A DNA stretch of 64,000 bases from Oxynema aestuarii AP17 (GCF_012295525.1 NZ_CP051167.1:2542001-2606000); one strand, 5' to 3'. Shown: positions 44,401 through 54,074, counted from the first letter of the stretch. Notes: a model not told the origin generated them from the sequence alone. Translations and numbers: made by a program.

Positions 44401-44599
44401 CGAACCACGGCCCTCGCCAGCCTCAGAAACACCGGATGCAACTGAAACATTGGACATACCGGAACCATCAGAACCCCCCCCAAGCGGGTCGCAACAGACC
44501 GAGGCGATCGAAATCCTGCCCGACGATCTCGAAATCCCCAGTGATTGGGACGATGAAAGTCTTGACGAACTCTGGGATTTGGAGAGTTGGAACGAGTAG
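41429..44599 (+). CDS. Multi-domain sensor histidine kinase (PAS-GAF-PAS-PAS-HisKA-HATPase)
   Basis: 1056 residues, no membrane helix, so cytoplasmic. Order: PAS-like domain (1-170) interrupted by a Gln/Asn-rich insert at 58-80; GAF domain (about 215-380, ISATAADILKTSQVSIWLYN); coiled segment; PAS (about 395-500); coiled segment; PAS (about 535-655, ending CIFARDISDRK); HisKA with H683 in MSHELRTP; HATPase with DTGIGI and the GTGVGLAL box (about 785-905). The last 145 residues are acidic and Pro/Glu-rich, ending in WDDESLDELWDLESWNE. No receiver domain is present. Signal and partner are unknown; no response regulator is adjacent. Confidence 0.9.
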   Translation: MYAPDNLHLIRAFLDHTPRAVALLDRELHYLLVTRQWLRDCALDEMATPSIRDATEANNDRQNSQQNPRQNRQQNAQTPLNCGDRSHAEILKQFKQRLGVVQTDGEDESETERHWDRVRQNVLAGKVERWQEHYRLRDGSGLVVEWEACPWTDEGGDIGGLLLVRDERIDPETTPPLATDADTDEAVERSRANERELHRQSQALVKLARSKTQKGENLKAALREISATAADILKTSQVSIWLYNNERSRLRCIERYTASSPPDDRRRNNSIDELRARDCPDYLHALDLERAIAVVDAQTDPIASELARSYLIPSEITSLLSVPIRIGGKLVGFVACEHRGTPRRWQLGEQNFAASVGDYTALAIESSISETSQRARARAQENLKQANEQLQAVLDAVPGCISWFSSDLTYLGVNDYLAKTFDRAPESFIGKKIGFLQGSPHFNQLVPEFFENPAREDRNEIQIPLGDSTRHFLVVAQKYQQGDAAVFVGLDITDRKQAEAALQKANDELELRVEERTAQLQSAIAQLREEIESRQRIEEARDVLEFSINNAADSVFWLTPEGQFFYVNDAACISLNYARDELLDLTVHDINPDLPPEVWPDYWEEIKSFGSVRLESSHRTKEGTIFPVEITISYFKVNGKEYNCIFARDISDRKRVEAQLYHAKAAAEAANKAKLAFLANMSHELRTPLTAIIGYSDLLQEDAIELGLGETEFVNDLGSINKAGIQLLDAIEQILDYSKIELGKMDLEISTFEISELVKELKGTVKPLAIANYNSLGIHVDDRVPTMRGDRAKVKQVLTHLLVNATKFTEHGAIELEINWQDTPDFRSLNSSPHSELTSDVNHDGWIVFQVVDTGIGINEEQMEHLFEAFSQVDTSSTRRYGGTGVGLALSSSLCQLMGGDLFVESEIGVGSTFTVCLPVKLAAPAATTPAGSREESISESADAPFLVPQLPPAPDDFEIEDDFWGGSASATDGAIAGKEPEPLGELEKQVEPRPSPASETPDATETLDIPEPSEPPPSGSQQTEAIEILPDDLEIPSDWDDESLDELWDLESWNE

Positions 44600-44629
44600 G
44601 GGCGATCGCTCGCCATCTGAGGGGAGTTC

Positions 44630-44656
44630 GCAAAACAAAACCCGCCTAAGCGGGTT
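44630..44656 (-). terminator. Intrinsic terminator of the M23 peptidase gene
   Basis: On the minus strand AACCCGC, TTAG, GCGGGTT forms the stem, followed by TTGTTTTG. It lies 100 bases after the peptidase stop and directly after the kinase gene on the other strand. Confidence 0.7.
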
Positions 44657-44758
44657 GAAGCCAATGCAGGCGGACGATCGCGGCTGATGTAGATGGCACC
44701 GAGATCTCGTAAAAATTGGAGGCGATCGCTCGATGCGAATGCTCCTGTAAGGGGGGTT

Positions 44759-45412
44759 TTAGGGTTGTTGCGAAATACGCCGTCTTTGTTCGCCGTACAT
44801 CGCCCGCAACACTAAGGCCGGATCGTACCACTCATCGGCATATCTCAAACCCCAATGCAAATGAGGTCCGGTAGACCGTCCGGTCATTCCCACTCGACCG
44901 ATACGAGTTCCCGCCATGATTTGTTGACCTTCCCAAATTTGGATCCCGCCCGCGCGATCGACCAGGGCCCGACGCCCTTGGACGGTTTGGGCGCGTCCTT
45001 GCATGTGACAGTAGATATGTTCCCAGTCCCCGGACTGGATAACCAAACCCGTCCCACACCGTCCGTCATCGATGACATCGGCGACGGTGCCACTCCACCA
45101 GTTACGAACGTAACTGCCCATCGGCGCGGCAATATCCAAACCGGAATGGAATTCCCGACTGTAACCGCCTGTGGGCGATTGACGATAGCCGAAGGGAGAG
45201 GTATAACCTTGGAAGTTTTCGACGGGGAACGAAGCATTTTGCCACTGATTCCCAGTAGCGACTGACGTGGAATTAACTTCCACTGCCCGACTCGAAAGGG
45301 GATAAAGCTGTAAACTCAATACTGCACCGAGGGCGACTACGGCGATTAAACAATGACGTCCGAAGCCGATTAGTTTTTTCCCGATTTGGAGTCGGCTCAA
45401 CGTTTTGGTCAT
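44759..45412 (-). CDS. M23 family metallopeptidase (LytM-like), secreted
   Basis: 217 residues; the ATG at 45412 has GAGGAG eight bases upstream, so I prefer it to the GTG three codons earlier. An N-terminal hydrophobic segment (CLIAVVALGAVLSLQLYPL) is a signal peptide or anchor. The peptidase domain has the zinc ligands in EFHSGLDIAAP and GPHLHWGLRY, with HIYCHMQG between them. Such enzymes cut peptidoglycan peptides or act as activators in cell division and envelope remodelling. The active-site residues look complete. Confidence 0.9.
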   Translation of the reverse strand: MTKTLSRLQIGKKLIGFGRHCLIAVVALGAVLSLQLYPLSSRAVEVNSTSVATGNQWQNASFPVENFQGYTSPFGYRQSPTGGYSREFHSGLDIAAPMGSYVRNWWSGTVADVIDDGRCGTGLVIQSGDWEHIYCHMQGRAQTVQGRRALVDRAGGIQIWEGQQIMAGTRIGRVGMTGRSTGPHLHWGLRYADEWYDPALVLRAMYGEQRRRISQQP

Positions 45413-45730
45413 GGGTGACACTCCTCAACCGTCTTTAGGAAATTATCGAAGAACTTGAATATTGATTCATGGCTGCCACGCAGAAACTTGAGAGTTTCAC
45501 GGCGAACTTGGCGATCGCTTCTTGCATAGCATAGCGCCGCGATCGCCCTCGATCGAAACTTATTTGGCAAGTTGGCAGCGAACGGCTCGATCTGGGGGGA
45601 GTCGGGAACTGGGGGAGCTGAGCGCGCTACGCAGCGATCGCGCCTCCCCCTAATGACCTTTTTTTGCAATTTCGTTACAATCGCTTTTATATTTCGCAAA
45701 CCCGCGCCCAAGCTCACCCCGGAATCTTCC
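45413..45730. other. Divergent intergenic region
   Basis: About 318 bases between the divergent peptidase and small membrane protein genes, with HIP1 octamers and a GCGCTACGCAGCGATCGCGC segment near 45625. No gene is seen; both promoters must lie here. Confidence 0.55.
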
Positions 45731-46117
45731 ATGCTGACAGACATTTTACCTTTTCGGTTCGTTCTCAATCCGACGGCGATCGCCGGAGCCAGTTTGTGGT
45801 CTTTAGCCCTCTACTTGGCTTTTTTCCCGACGACGGAATGGATTAGCACCCAGCTCAAACGATGGTTTAACTTTGCCGAGCGATCGCTCTACACCTCGGA
45901 AGCGGAATACGAACGAACGCGCAAAGCGCGGGAATCCCAAAATGCTTTTTATGCGTCGATTTTGAGCATTATCCCTTTTTTCTTTCTCGGTGGTTTATGT
46001 AACTACGGAGTTGAGTTGAGTCTCGGCGACAGTTGGGCGATTAGTATCGGCTTGATTGCCTGCATGGGAGGCGGAATTTACGAACTCGGACGCCGGGATG
46101 GGGAATCGTCCCGCTAA
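45731..46117 (+). CDS. Small membrane protein of unknown function
   Basis: 128 residues from the ATG at 45731; upstream in-frame codons would add a HIP1-rich segment. It has three hydrophobic segments (about 16-35, 75-92 and 100-116), separated by a charged cytoplasmic-looking loop (RWFNFAERSLYTSEAEYERTR). I do not recognise a family; it looks like a conserved cyanobacterial membrane protein. Its stop overlaps the stop of the convergent LpxB-related gene. Confidence 0.7.
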   Translation: MLTDILPFRFVLNPTAIAGASLWSLALYLAFFPTTEWISTQLKRWFNFAERSLYTSEAEYERTRKARESQNAFYASILSIIPFFFLGGLCNYGVELSLGDSWAISIGLIACMGGGIYELGRRDGESSR

Positions 46118-47382
46118 TTTGCCTCGGTTTTCTCCAACTCGTCGCGCACTACAGTCGCTAGAGCGTCGGCGGCTCCTGCTTTCCCCCGTAAGGCTTTGAG
46201 CCGATCGCGCATCTGCTCCAATCGTTCGGGATCCTCCAATAAGGCGATCGCCTCGCGCGCTACCGCCGACGGTTCCAACACTCCCACCAACTCGGGGACG
46301 ATCTCCCGATTGGCCCAAATATTCGGCCACGCGAACAAGCGTCCCTGACGCAACACCCACCCGTTGATAATTTTCGCCAATCCCGTTCCCACCAAGGGCA
46401 AATTCGCTAACAGTCCCGGCAATCCGTCCCACGCGCGCATGGCGTCGAGTTGCTGGGTCGGCAACAACACCAGCATCGGCACCCCTAACGCCCCCAACTC
46501 CGCCGTGTTGGCGCCGACAGTGGTCAAGCACAAGCGACAGCGAACGAGCAAATCGTAAGCGGGACTGGCAGTATGCAGGCGAATCCGCACCCCCGTTTCC
46601 GTGAGGAACTGCGGCTCTCCTTCGGGCGATCGCTCCAACTGGGCGCCTCGGGTTCCAAAGCGCGACAGCAGGGGATTGCGTGCCGGATCGGCGAAGCGGG
46701 CGATCGTGTCGAGATCCAAACTGGGGGCGACGGGAATCACAAAGTGAGTTTGCGGCCTTTTCCGGGCTAAAATTTCGGCGATCGCCAGACACAACGGCAC
46801 CCCCTGAGCGAGTTTGGCGGGTTTCGACCCGGGGAGCAAGCCGATTAATTCAACCGTGTTATTCTCACTTACATTCGGACTTTCTCGCACGTCTGCGGCG
46901 ACTTCCGCGATCAAATCCCCGATCGTCGTTAACTTGGGGCGATATTTGGCCCGAACCCGCCGCCCGATCTCCGGTTTCATCAGGGCGAAGCGATCGACCC
47001 ACGGCACCCAACGTGCTTCCCATTCGGCATAAATTATGCTGCGGTAGCCCAAGCGTTTCGCCACCACGAGGGTAAAAAATTGATCGCCGCCGAGAAATAA
47101 CACCACCCCGCGCGATCGCCACTCCCACGATTCGGCAGTTTTTCCCGACAACAAAAACGGCCAAAAATTCTGCGGGTCTTGTACCCGATCGATCTGCGGA
47201 TAAGAACGGGCGATCGCCGCTTCCTTCCCCGTCGCGTGGGGACAGGGAGACAAAATCAGGGAAATCCGCACCGAGGCGCGATCGTCCCCCAACTGTCGCC
47301 GCAACGATCGCACCGTCGGACGCACCCAGGTCGCCACCTCTCCCGGACCGTTGGCCAAAATGACAATATCGACGGGCTGCAT
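46114..47382 (-). CDS. Lipid-A-disaccharide-synthase-related glycosyltransferase
   Basis: 422 residues. The opening DIVILANGPGEVATWVRPTV, the segment VVLFLGGDQFFTLVVAKRLG, and LIGLLPGSKPAKL followed by LCLTTVGANTAELGALGVPM match the LpxB-related family that cyanobacteria carry alongside or instead of true LpxB. True LpxB joins two lipid A sugars using UDP-diacylglucosamine. The relative here is longer and its substrate is unproven. It lies convergent with the small membrane protein gene and divergent from the ankyrin gene. Confidence 0.83.
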   Translation of the reverse strand: MQPVDIVILANGPGEVATWVRPTVRSLRRQLGDDRASVRISLILSPCPHATGKEAAIARSYPQIDRVQDPQNFWPFLLSGKTAESWEWRSRGVVLFLGGDQFFTLVVAKRLGYRSIIYAEWEARWVPWVDRFALMKPEIGRRVRAKYRPKLTTIGDLIAEVAADVRESPNVSENNTVELIGLLPGSKPAKLAQGVPLCLAIAEILARKRPQTHFVIPVAPSLDLDTIARFADPARNPLLSRFGTRGAQLERSPEGEPQFLTETGVRIRLHTASPAYDLLVRCRLCLTTVGANTAELGALGVPMLVLLPTQQLDAMRAWDGLPGLLANLPLVGTGLAKIINGWVLRQGRLFAWPNIWANREIVPELVGVLEPSAVAREAIALLEDPERLEQMRDRLKALRGKAGAADALATVVRDELEKTEAN

Positions 47383-47499
47383 TCTTGTTTTTTTCCCGAT
47401 AAAATTCTAGAGTGAATTTTGTTAAAGCCCCTTGCCCAAAAGGATAACAGCGATCGAAACGTTATTCTAATGTATCCACAAATATCGAAAACTTCACAG

Positions 47500-47988
47500 A
47501 TGAGCGAATTGATCGAAGCCGTGCGATCGGGCGACCCACAACAAGTCAAAGCTGCTATAACCACCACCCAGTCCCTCGATCGGACCGATGCGGAGGGCAT
47601 GGGGGCGATCGCGATCGCCGTCGAAGCCGGATCCGTCGAAATTCTCAAGATCCTCCTCGAAGCCGATGCCGACCCCAATCTCGCCGATAACGACGGCTGG
47701 ACGCCGTTAATGACTGCCGCAGGCGGCGGCGATCTCAAAAGCTGCGAAATGCTCCTCGATGCGGGAGCAGACCCCAACGCCCGCACCACATTCGGCTTGA
47801 CGGCGTTAATGGCTGCCGCCGCCAAAGGACATCTGGAGATCGTGCGCCTGTTGGGCGATCGCGGTGCCGACATTCGCGCCAAAGACAACCACAAATTTAC
47901 CGCCCTCGTCTGGGCCTCTCAAGAGGGTCATCGGGATGTGGTCGAACTCTTAAAAGCCTTGCGCGATCGCCCGTCCGACCCGGTTTAA
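47500..47988 (+). CDS. Ankyrin repeat protein
   Basis: 162 residues from the ATG at 47500 (other in-frame starts at 47470 and 47419 have no better binding site). It consists almost wholly of four to five ankyrin repeats of 33 residues: SVEILKILLEADADPNLADN, DGWTPLMTAAGGGDLKSCEM and FGLTALMAAAAKGHLEIVRL show the TPLMxAA and LLxxGADxN patterns. Ankyrin repeats bind other proteins. The stop overlaps that of the convergent repeat protein. Confidence 0.9.
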   Translation: MSELIEAVRSGDPQQVKAAITTTQSLDRTDAEGMGAIAIAVEAGSVEILKILLEADADPNLADNDGWTPLMTAAGGGDLKSCEMLLDAGADPNARTTFGLTALMAAAAKGHLEIVRLLGDRGADIRAKDNHKFTALVWASQEGHRDVVELLKALRDRPSDPV

Positions 47989-49592
47989 CTCAATAAAAAG
48001 GTTCGATCCGCACGCAATGCGGACGGTTCCAAATCGATAACCCCGGCAACGACTCCGACCAGATCGCCCCCCGCCGTGAAAATATTAAAATTACCGTTCG
48101 CCACTTGGAAGGAATAGTCTTGCGGCGTACCGCCTAACTGCACGCGATCGCGCCCCACCTCGAACTGCTCGATCTGCGCAAAATCGCGATCGCCCGCCTC
48201 CGTATAAAACGTGACTAAATCCGGGTTCGCCGGACTCACCCCCGGACTGAGGACGAATAAATCGGTCCCGGAACCGCCAATCAAGGTATCCACTTCACCG
48301 TTACCGAGACTGCGCGGCACCACATCCAACCCCTGCTGGGTTTGAACCAACTGCAAGCCGACCCCGATGACCGTAGTATTGCTGCCAAAGGCTTCGACGC
48401 GATCGCTCGTTGAGGTTCCCGTAAACACGCCGACCCGACCTTCCGCCTGTCCCGATTGCTGATAATGTTGCAATCCAGAACTCAAACGTCCTTCCCTCAC
48501 CGCCGTCGCTACGTCGCCGTTGACCGCTAAATAAATCCCCTCGTTAAATCCCGAGGTGAAATTACCGATCGCCGGGATCGAGTTGCGACCGCCGAGCACG
48601 AACGTATTCGGTTCGACCTCAAAATCCGCCAAACCAATATTTTGCGCCCCTTCAACGATCGCCACCAAGTCCCCAGACGACGTGGAAATCCGCAAATTGC
48701 CCCCATCGACGGCAAAGCGATAGTCATCGACGCGGTTCGCTAACAACATAAAGTCATTTTGCGGGTCGAAGTTGCGCACGATCGCAAAATCTCCATCTCC
48801 ATTGCCCACATAAAAGGATGCCGGGGTCGGATTCGCCGGGGAAGTTCCCACCCCGAGGTTGAAGAAATCACTGCCCGCCGATCCGATTAACGTGTCGATT
48901 TCTCCAACGCCCAGACTGACGGGACGCCCGTCTAAAGAAGCCTCTCCAATACGGGCAAGATTATCGAAATCAACTCCAACAATCCCTGCATTTGCCCCAA
49001 ATCCGCGCACGACATCATTACCGTTGCTGCCAAAGAACAATCCAGCCCGAGTGGCTTCAAATTGCCCGAATCGTTCGTAATGGTCGCGTCCGGAGGCAAA
49101 GGCTCCCCTGGCGACGGCATCGGCAACGTCGGGATATAAGGTTAAGTAGGCATCTTCGTCAAATCCAGCCCCGGGGGTACTCAGAACCGGGCCGCCGAGT
49201 CGTCCTTCGTTTCTGCCGAGGTTGAGGTAGTGTTGCAGTCCGGAACTGATGATGCCGTTGCTAATGGCGCCGATTAAGTCGGGGTTGCGATCGAGATAGG
49301 TTTGTTCGTCGTAAAAGGGGGAAATGCGGGTGCGTCCTTCGGCTTCGCCGGATTGGATGAAGTGTTGCAAGCCGGAGGAAAAGACGCCGCGAGTGACCGC
49401 ATCGGCGACGTCGGGATAGTTTTGCAGGTAAAAGGCTTCGCTGTATAAGGGGGAAACGCTGACGCGGCCTTCGTTGAGGCCGAATTGGGTGAAGTGGGCG
49501 AGGGCGCTGCCGACGGTTCCGGCAGCGATCGCCGCTCTCACGTCCGGGTTATTTTCTAGGTAAAAATTGGAGTCGAAAATCGCAAAGCTCAT
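47985..49592 (-). CDS. Repeat-rich calcium-binding-like protein
   Basis: 535 residues from the ATG at 49592. Five copies of a 44-residue repeat, YLxxxPDVxxAVxxGxxxSGLQHYxxxGxxEGR, are visible: four in a row at the N-terminus (about 1-185) and one near 370. Two beta-rich modules alternate with them, each opening with L-G-x-G-E-x-D-T-L-I-G-x-x-G-x-D-x-F, which resembles a haemolysin-type (RTX) calcium-binding turn. So the layout is R-R-R-R-beta-R-beta. No signal peptide is visible; export by a type I system would fit, but this is inferred. Related proteins are common in cyanobacteria, without known function. Confidence 0.8.
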   Translation of the reverse strand: MSFAIFDSNFYLENNPDVRAAIAAGTVGSALAHFTQFGLNEGRVSVSPLYSEAFYLQNYPDVADAVTRGVFSSGLQHFIQSGEAEGRTRISPFYDEQTYLDRNPDLIGAISNGIISSGLQHYLNLGRNEGRLGGPVLSTPGAGFDEDAYLTLYPDVADAVARGAFASGRDHYERFGQFEATRAGLFFGSNGNDVVRGFGANAGIVGVDFDNLARIGEASLDGRPVSLGVGEIDTLIGSAGSDFFNLGVGTSPANPTPASFYVGNGDGDFAIVRNFDPQNDFMLLANRVDDYRFAVDGGNLRISTSSGDLVAIVEGAQNIGLADFEVEPNTFVLGGRNSIPAIGNFTSGFNEGIYLAVNGDVATAVREGRLSSGLQHYQQSGQAEGRVGVFTGTSTSDRVEAFGSNTTVIGVGLQLVQTQQGLDVVPRSLGNGEVDTLIGGSGTDLFVLSPGVSPANPDLVTFYTEAGDRDFAQIEQFEVGRDRVQLGGTPQDYSFQVANGNFNIFTAGGDLVGVVAGVIDLEPSALRADRTFLLS

Positions 49593-50035
49593 ATACAAAA
49601 GGGTTTGAGTCAATGAAGTTAGCTCGATTATAGTTTCAAGCGGATGGTGGCGGTTCCGGGGGCGATCGCCCATCCTCCCTTTCCACGGCTCTCGATTCCT
49701 CTATTGACCCTGCGCCACCGCGATCTTTGTCCCCGGGACTCTCAAGACGATGCATTTTAGATCTGAATTGTCAATATTTAAATAGTTAATTTTTGTAAAA
49801 AATAATGAGAGCAACCTTTAAGATAATGATGAATAAATGTTAAGATTTATGGCGGCTTTTTTATCGAATTGTGTCAGATAGGGTCTAAAAGCCCCATCTG
49901 TCAAGCATTTTCTGGTAAAAACACTCAATATAGTTCTATTAAAATCTAGGCGAAGAACCTAGACCCCGATAGACCCTCTTTTTTCTTTTTGTCCTGCCTA
50001 ATTGCCCAACGCGCATCTAGAAGGAGTTCAACTGC
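49593..50035. other. AT-rich upstream region of chlH
   Basis: About 440 bases without a gene. Its first half is AT-rich (49760-49870) and probably contains the chlH promoter and that of the divergent repeat protein. The second half is the leader listed separately. An AAGGAG ribosome binding site (50021-50026) lies ten bases before the chlH ATG. Confidence 0.6.
49872..49992 (+). promoter_or_regulatory. Possible attenuator leader of chlH
   Basis: TGTCAGATAGGG (49872-49883) pairs with CCCCATCTGTCA (49892-49903) with two mismatches. The overlapping AGGGTCTA (49880-49887) is also perfectly complementary to TAGACCCT (49970-49977), which stands directly before a T-rich tract (CTTTTTTCTTTTTG). A third hairpin (TCTAGG/CCTAGA, 49945-49963) lies between. 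The pairings exclude one another, as in terminator/antiterminator switches. Pairing is seen; function is inferred. Confidence 0.4.
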
Positions 50036-53000
50036 ATGTTCACTCACGTCAAGCCCACCATCCGACACATTGCCCCAGACGACCTCCGGGGGCGGCAACT
50101 GCTCAAGGTGGTCTATGTCGTGCTAGAAGCTCAGTATCAGAGTGCCCTCTCCGCAGCAGTGCGCCAACTCAACAAGGAAAATCCGAGTTTGGCGATTGAA
50201 ATCAGTGGCTATCTGATCGAGGAACTGCGCGACCCGCAGAATTATGAAGATTTCAAACAAGATTTAGAGAGTGCCAACATCTTCATTGCCTCCCTGATCT
50301 TTATTGAAGAGTTAGCCGATAAAGTCGTCGCCGCCGTCGAACCCGTGCGCGATCGCCTCGACGTGGCGGTCGTCTTCCCCTCGATGCCGCAAGTGATGCG
50401 ACTCAACAAAATGGGCAGCTTTTCGATGGCGCAATTGGGTCAATCGAAGAGCGCGATCGCCCAATTCATGAAAAAGCGCAAACAAAAATCCGGCGGGTCG
50501 TTCCAAGACGGAATGCTCAAGCTGCTGCAAACCCTGCCGAAAGTTTTAAAATACCTCCCCATCGATAAAGCCCAAGACGCGCGCAACTTCATGCTCAGTT
50601 TCCAATACTGGCTGGGAGGTTCGCCGGAAAACTTGGAAAACTTCTTGTTAATGCTGGCGGACAAATATGTCTGCAAGGGTGAAAACGGCTTAAAGGACAC
50701 GGATTTAAAATATCGCGATCCGGTGGTCTACCCGGATATGGGCATCTGGCATCCCCTCGCGCCGAAAATGTTCGAGGATGTCAAAGAATACCTCAACTGG
50801 TACGATCTGCGCGACGACATCCCCGACGATTTGAAAGATCCCCTCGCCCCTTGTGTCGGCTTGGTGTTGCAACGCACCCACCTCGTCACCGGGGATGACG
50901 CCCACTACGTGGCCATGGTGCAAGAACTCGAAGCCCTCGGCGCCCGGGTCGTTCCCGTGTTTGCCGGAGGCTTGGACTTCTCCAAACCCGTCGATGCTTA
51001 CTTCTGGGATGTCGGCGCCCAAGGGGTCGAACCGTTGCCCTTGGTGGATACGGTGGTTTCCCTGACCGGATTTGCCCTGGTCGGCGGTCCGGCCCGTCAG
51101 GACCATCCCAAGGCGATCGATTCGCTCAAGCGCTTGAATCGCCCGTATATGGTCGCCCTGCCCTTGGTGTTCCAAACCACGGAAGAATGGCAGGATAGCG
51201 AATTGGGTTTGCACCCGATTCAAGTGGCCTTGCAAATTGCGATCCCCGAACTCGACGGCGCGATCGAACCGATTATCCTCTCCGGACGCGACGGCGCCAC
51301 CGGGAAGGCGATCGCCCTGCAAGACCGTATCGAAGCCGTCGCCCAACGCGCCCTCAAATGGGCCAACCTGCGACGCAAACCCAAACTGGATAAAAAAGTC
51401 GCGATCACGATCTTCAGCTTCCCGCCGGATAAAGGCAACGTCGGAACCGCCGCCTATCTCGACGTGTTCGGGTCGATCTACGAAGTCATGAAAGCCCTGC
51501 AAGGCAACGGCTACGACGTTCAAGACCTCCCCGAATCCGCCGAAAAGCTGATGGAGGAAGTCATCCACGACGCCCAAGCTCAATATGCCAGCCCGGAACT
51601 CAACGTCGCCTATCGGATGTCCGTGCCCGAATACGAGAAGCTGACCCCCTATTCCGAACGGCTGCACGAAAACTGGGGACCGCCTCCGGGACACCTCAAC
51701 AGCGACGGGCAGAATCTGTTAGTTTACGGGAAACAATTCGGTAACGTGTTTATCGGCGTGCAACCCACCTTCGGTTACGAAGGCGACCCGATGCGGCTGC
51801 TGTTCTCGCGATCGGCCAGTCCCCATCACGGCTTTGCCGCCTACTACACCTATCTCGAACAGATTTGGGGCGCCGATGCGGTGCTGCACTTCGGCACCCA
51901 CGGATCCTTAGAATTCATGCCCGGGAAGCAAATCGGCATGTCTGGGGAATGCTACCCGGATAACTTAATCGGCAATACCCCGAACATCTATTACTACGCG
52001 GCGAACAACCCCAGCGAGGCGACGATCGCCAAACGCCGCAGCTACGCCGAAACGATCAGCTATCTCACCCCGCCTGCCGAAAACGCCGGACTGTATAAAG
52101 GCTTGCAAGAACTCGGCGAACTGGTCGGGTCCTATCAAACTCTCAAAGATACCGGGCGCGGCATTCCGATCGTCAATACGATTATGGACAAGTGCCGCAT
52201 GGTTAACTTGGACAAAGATATCGACCTGCCCGACACCGACGCCGCCGAGATGAGCGCCGACGAGCGAGACCATATTATCGGGCAAGTCTATCGCAAATTA
52301 ATGGAAATCGAGTCCCGGTTGCTGCCCTGCGGCTTGCACGTCATCGGCAAACCTCCAACAGCAGAAGAGGCGATCGCAACCTTGGTGAATATCGCCTCCC
52401 TCGATCGCGAAGAAGAAGGCATTTTATCTTTACCGCGCATTATTGCCAACAGCCTCGAACGCGACATCGACGAGATCTACAGCAACAACGATCGCGGCGT
52501 CCTCGAAGACGTGCAGTTGCTACAAGACATCACCATGGCAACCCGTAAGGCGATCGCCGCCCTCGTCAAAGAGCAAACCGACGCCGAAGGTCGCGTCTCC
52601 AAAGTCTCCAAGCTCAACTTCTTCAACATGGGCAAAAAAGCCCCCTGGGTGGCAGCCCTCCACGAAGTCGGTTACACCAACGTCGATCCCGAACCTCTCA
52701 AACCCCTATTCGAGTATCTCGAATTCTGCTTGGAACAAGTCTGCGCCGACAACGAACTCGGCGCCCTCCTGCGCGCCCTCGAAGGAGAATACGTCCTCCC
52801 CGGACCCGGTGGCGATCCCATTCGCAACCCCGACGTTTTACCCACCGGGAAAAACATCCACGCCCTCGACCCGCAAGCCATCCCCACGGCGGCGGCAGTC
52901 AAAGCGGCGAAAATCGTCGTAGACCGCCTCTTAGAACGACAACGCCAGGAAAACGGCGGTCACTATCCCGAAACGATCGCCTGCGTCCTCTGGGGAACCG

Positions 53001-54034
53001 ACAACATCAAAACCTACGGCGAATCCCTCGCCCAAATCATGTGGATGGTCGGCGTCAAACCCGTTCCCGACGCCCTCGGTCGCGTCAACAAATTGGAACT
53101 GATTCCCCTCGAAGAATTGGGCCGTCCTCGCGTTGACGTCGTCATTAACTGTTCCGGCGTCTTCCGCGACCTGTTCATCAACCAGATGAACTTACTGGAT
53201 AAAGCGGTCAAAATGGCCGCCGAAGCGGACGAACCCGTAGCAATGAACTTCGTTCGCAAACACGCCTTGAAACAAGCGGAAGAAATGGGCATCAACTTGC
53301 GCCAAGCGGCGACCCGCGTCTTCTCCAACGCTTCCGGTTCTTATTCGTCCAACATCAACCTGGCGGTGGAAAACAGCACCTGGGAAGACGAATCCGAGTT
53401 GCAAGAGATGTATCTCAAGCGCAAGTCGTTTGCCTTTAACTCCGACAATCCGGGGATGATGGAACAAGATCGCGGCATTTTCGAGTCCTCGTTGAAAACC
53501 GCCGACGCGACTTTCCAAAATCTGGATTCTTCCGAAATCAGCCTCACCGACGTTTCCCACTATTTCGACTCCGACCCGACCAAGGTGGTCGAAAAATTGC
53601 GCGGCGACGGCAAAAAACCGGCGGCGTACATTGCCGATACGACCACGGCGAACGCCCAAGTCCGCACTCTGTCGGAAACCGTGCGCCTCGACGCCCGCAC
53701 GAAAATGCTCAATCCCAAGTGGTACGAGGGAATGCTCTCTCACGGCTACGAGGGAGTTCGCGAACTCTCGAAACGCCTGGTGAATACGATCGGTTGGTCG
53801 GCGACGGCGGGGGCCGTGGATAACTGGGTTTACGAGGAAACGAACGAAACCTTTATGAAGGACGAGGAGATGCAGAAGCGTTTGCTCAACCTCAATCCGA
53901 ACTCGTTCCGCAAGATGGTGACCAGTTTGCTAGAAGCCAACGGTCGCGGTTACTGGGAAACCAGTGAGGAGAATTTAGACCGCTTGCGTCAGTTGTATCA
54001 AGAGGTCGAAGACCGCATCGAAGGCATCGACTAG
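50036..54034 (+). CDS. chlH: Magnesium chelatase subunit H
   Basis: 1332 residues. ChlH binds protoporphyrin IX and, with ChlI and ChlD, inserts magnesium as the first step of chlorophyll synthesis. The start has a clear AAGGAG site. The DUF3479 domain opens the protein, followed by the BchH/CobN domain with [57 protein letters not shown] and [16 protein letters not shown] at the end. Length is normal. ChlI and ChlD are not in the window. A strong terminator follows. Confidence 0.97.
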   Translation: MFTHVKPTIRHIAPDDLRGRQLLKVVYVVLEAQYQSALSAAVRQLNKENPSLAIEISGYLIEELRDPQNYEDFKQDLESANIFIASLIFIEELADKVVAAVEPVRDRLDVAVVFPSMPQVMRLNKMGSFSMAQLGQSKSAIAQFMKKRKQKSGGSFQDGMLKLLQTLPKVLKYLPIDKAQDARNFMLSFQYWLGGSPENLENFLLMLADKYVCKGENGLKDTDLKYRDPVVYPDMGIWHPLAPKMFEDVKEYLNWYDLRDDIPDDLKDPLAPCVGLVLQRTHLVTGDDAHYVAMVQELEALGARVVPVFAGGLDFSKPVDAYFWDVGAQGVEPLPLVDTVVSLTGFALVGGPARQDHPKAIDSLKRLNRPYMVALPLVFQTTEEWQDSELGLHPIQVALQIAIPELDGAIEPIILSGRDGATGKAIALQDRIEAVAQRALKWANLRRKPKLDKKVAITIFSFPPDKGNVGTAAYLDVFGSIYEVMKALQGNGYDVQDLPESAEKLMEEVIHDAQAQYASPELNVAYRMSVPEYEKLTPYSERLHENWGPPPGHLNSDGQNLLVYGKQFGNVFIGVQPTFGYEGDPMRLLFSRSASPHHGFAAYYTYLEQIWGADAVLHFGTHGSLEFMPGKQIGMSGECYPDNLIGNTPNIYYYAANNPSEATIAKRRSYAETISYLTPPAENAGLYKGLQELGELVGSYQTLKDTGRGIPIVNTIMDKCRMVNLDKDIDLPDTDAAEMSADERDHIIGQVYRKLMEIESRLLPCGLHVIGKPPTAEEAIATLVNIASLDREEEGILSLPRIIANSLERDIDEIYSNNDRGVLEDVQLLQDITMATRKAIAALVKEQTDAEGRVSKVSKLNFFNMGKKAPWVAALHEVGYTNVDPEPLKPLFEYLEFCLEQVCADNELGALLRALEGEYVLPGPGGDPIRNPDVLPTGKNIHALDPQAIPTAAAVKAAKIVVDRLLERQRQENGGHYPETIACVLWGTDNIKTYGESLAQIMWMVGVKPVPDALGRVNKLELIPLEELGRPRVDVVINCSGVFRDLFINQMNLLDKAVKMAAEADEPVAMNFVRKHALKQAEEMGINLRQAATRVFSNASGSYSSNINLAVENSTWEDESELQEMYLKRKSFAFNSDNPGMMEQDRGIFESSLKTADATFQNLDSSEISLTDVSHYFDSDPTKVVEKLRGDGKKPAAYIADTTTANAQVRTLSETVRLDARTKMLNPKWYEGMLSHGYEGVRELSKRLVNTIGWSATAGAVDNWVYEETNETFMKDEEMQKRLLNLNPNSFRKMVTSLLEANGRGYWETSEENLDRLRQLYQEVEDRIEGID

Positions 54035-54074
54035 GATTGAAACCTTCTAGAGGGGCAATAGAACGGTAAATGAG

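Noticed and set aside
45995-46792. Antisense-frame reading inside the LpxB-related gene (265 residues)
   Set aside because: Arg/Gly-rich composition typical of a wrong frame in GC-rich sequence; the LpxB-related frame has family motifs.
50705-51694. Long antisense frame (329 residues) inside chlH
   Set aside because: It mirrors the codon pattern of chlH, has no family features and no start signals; it is a shadow of the real gene.
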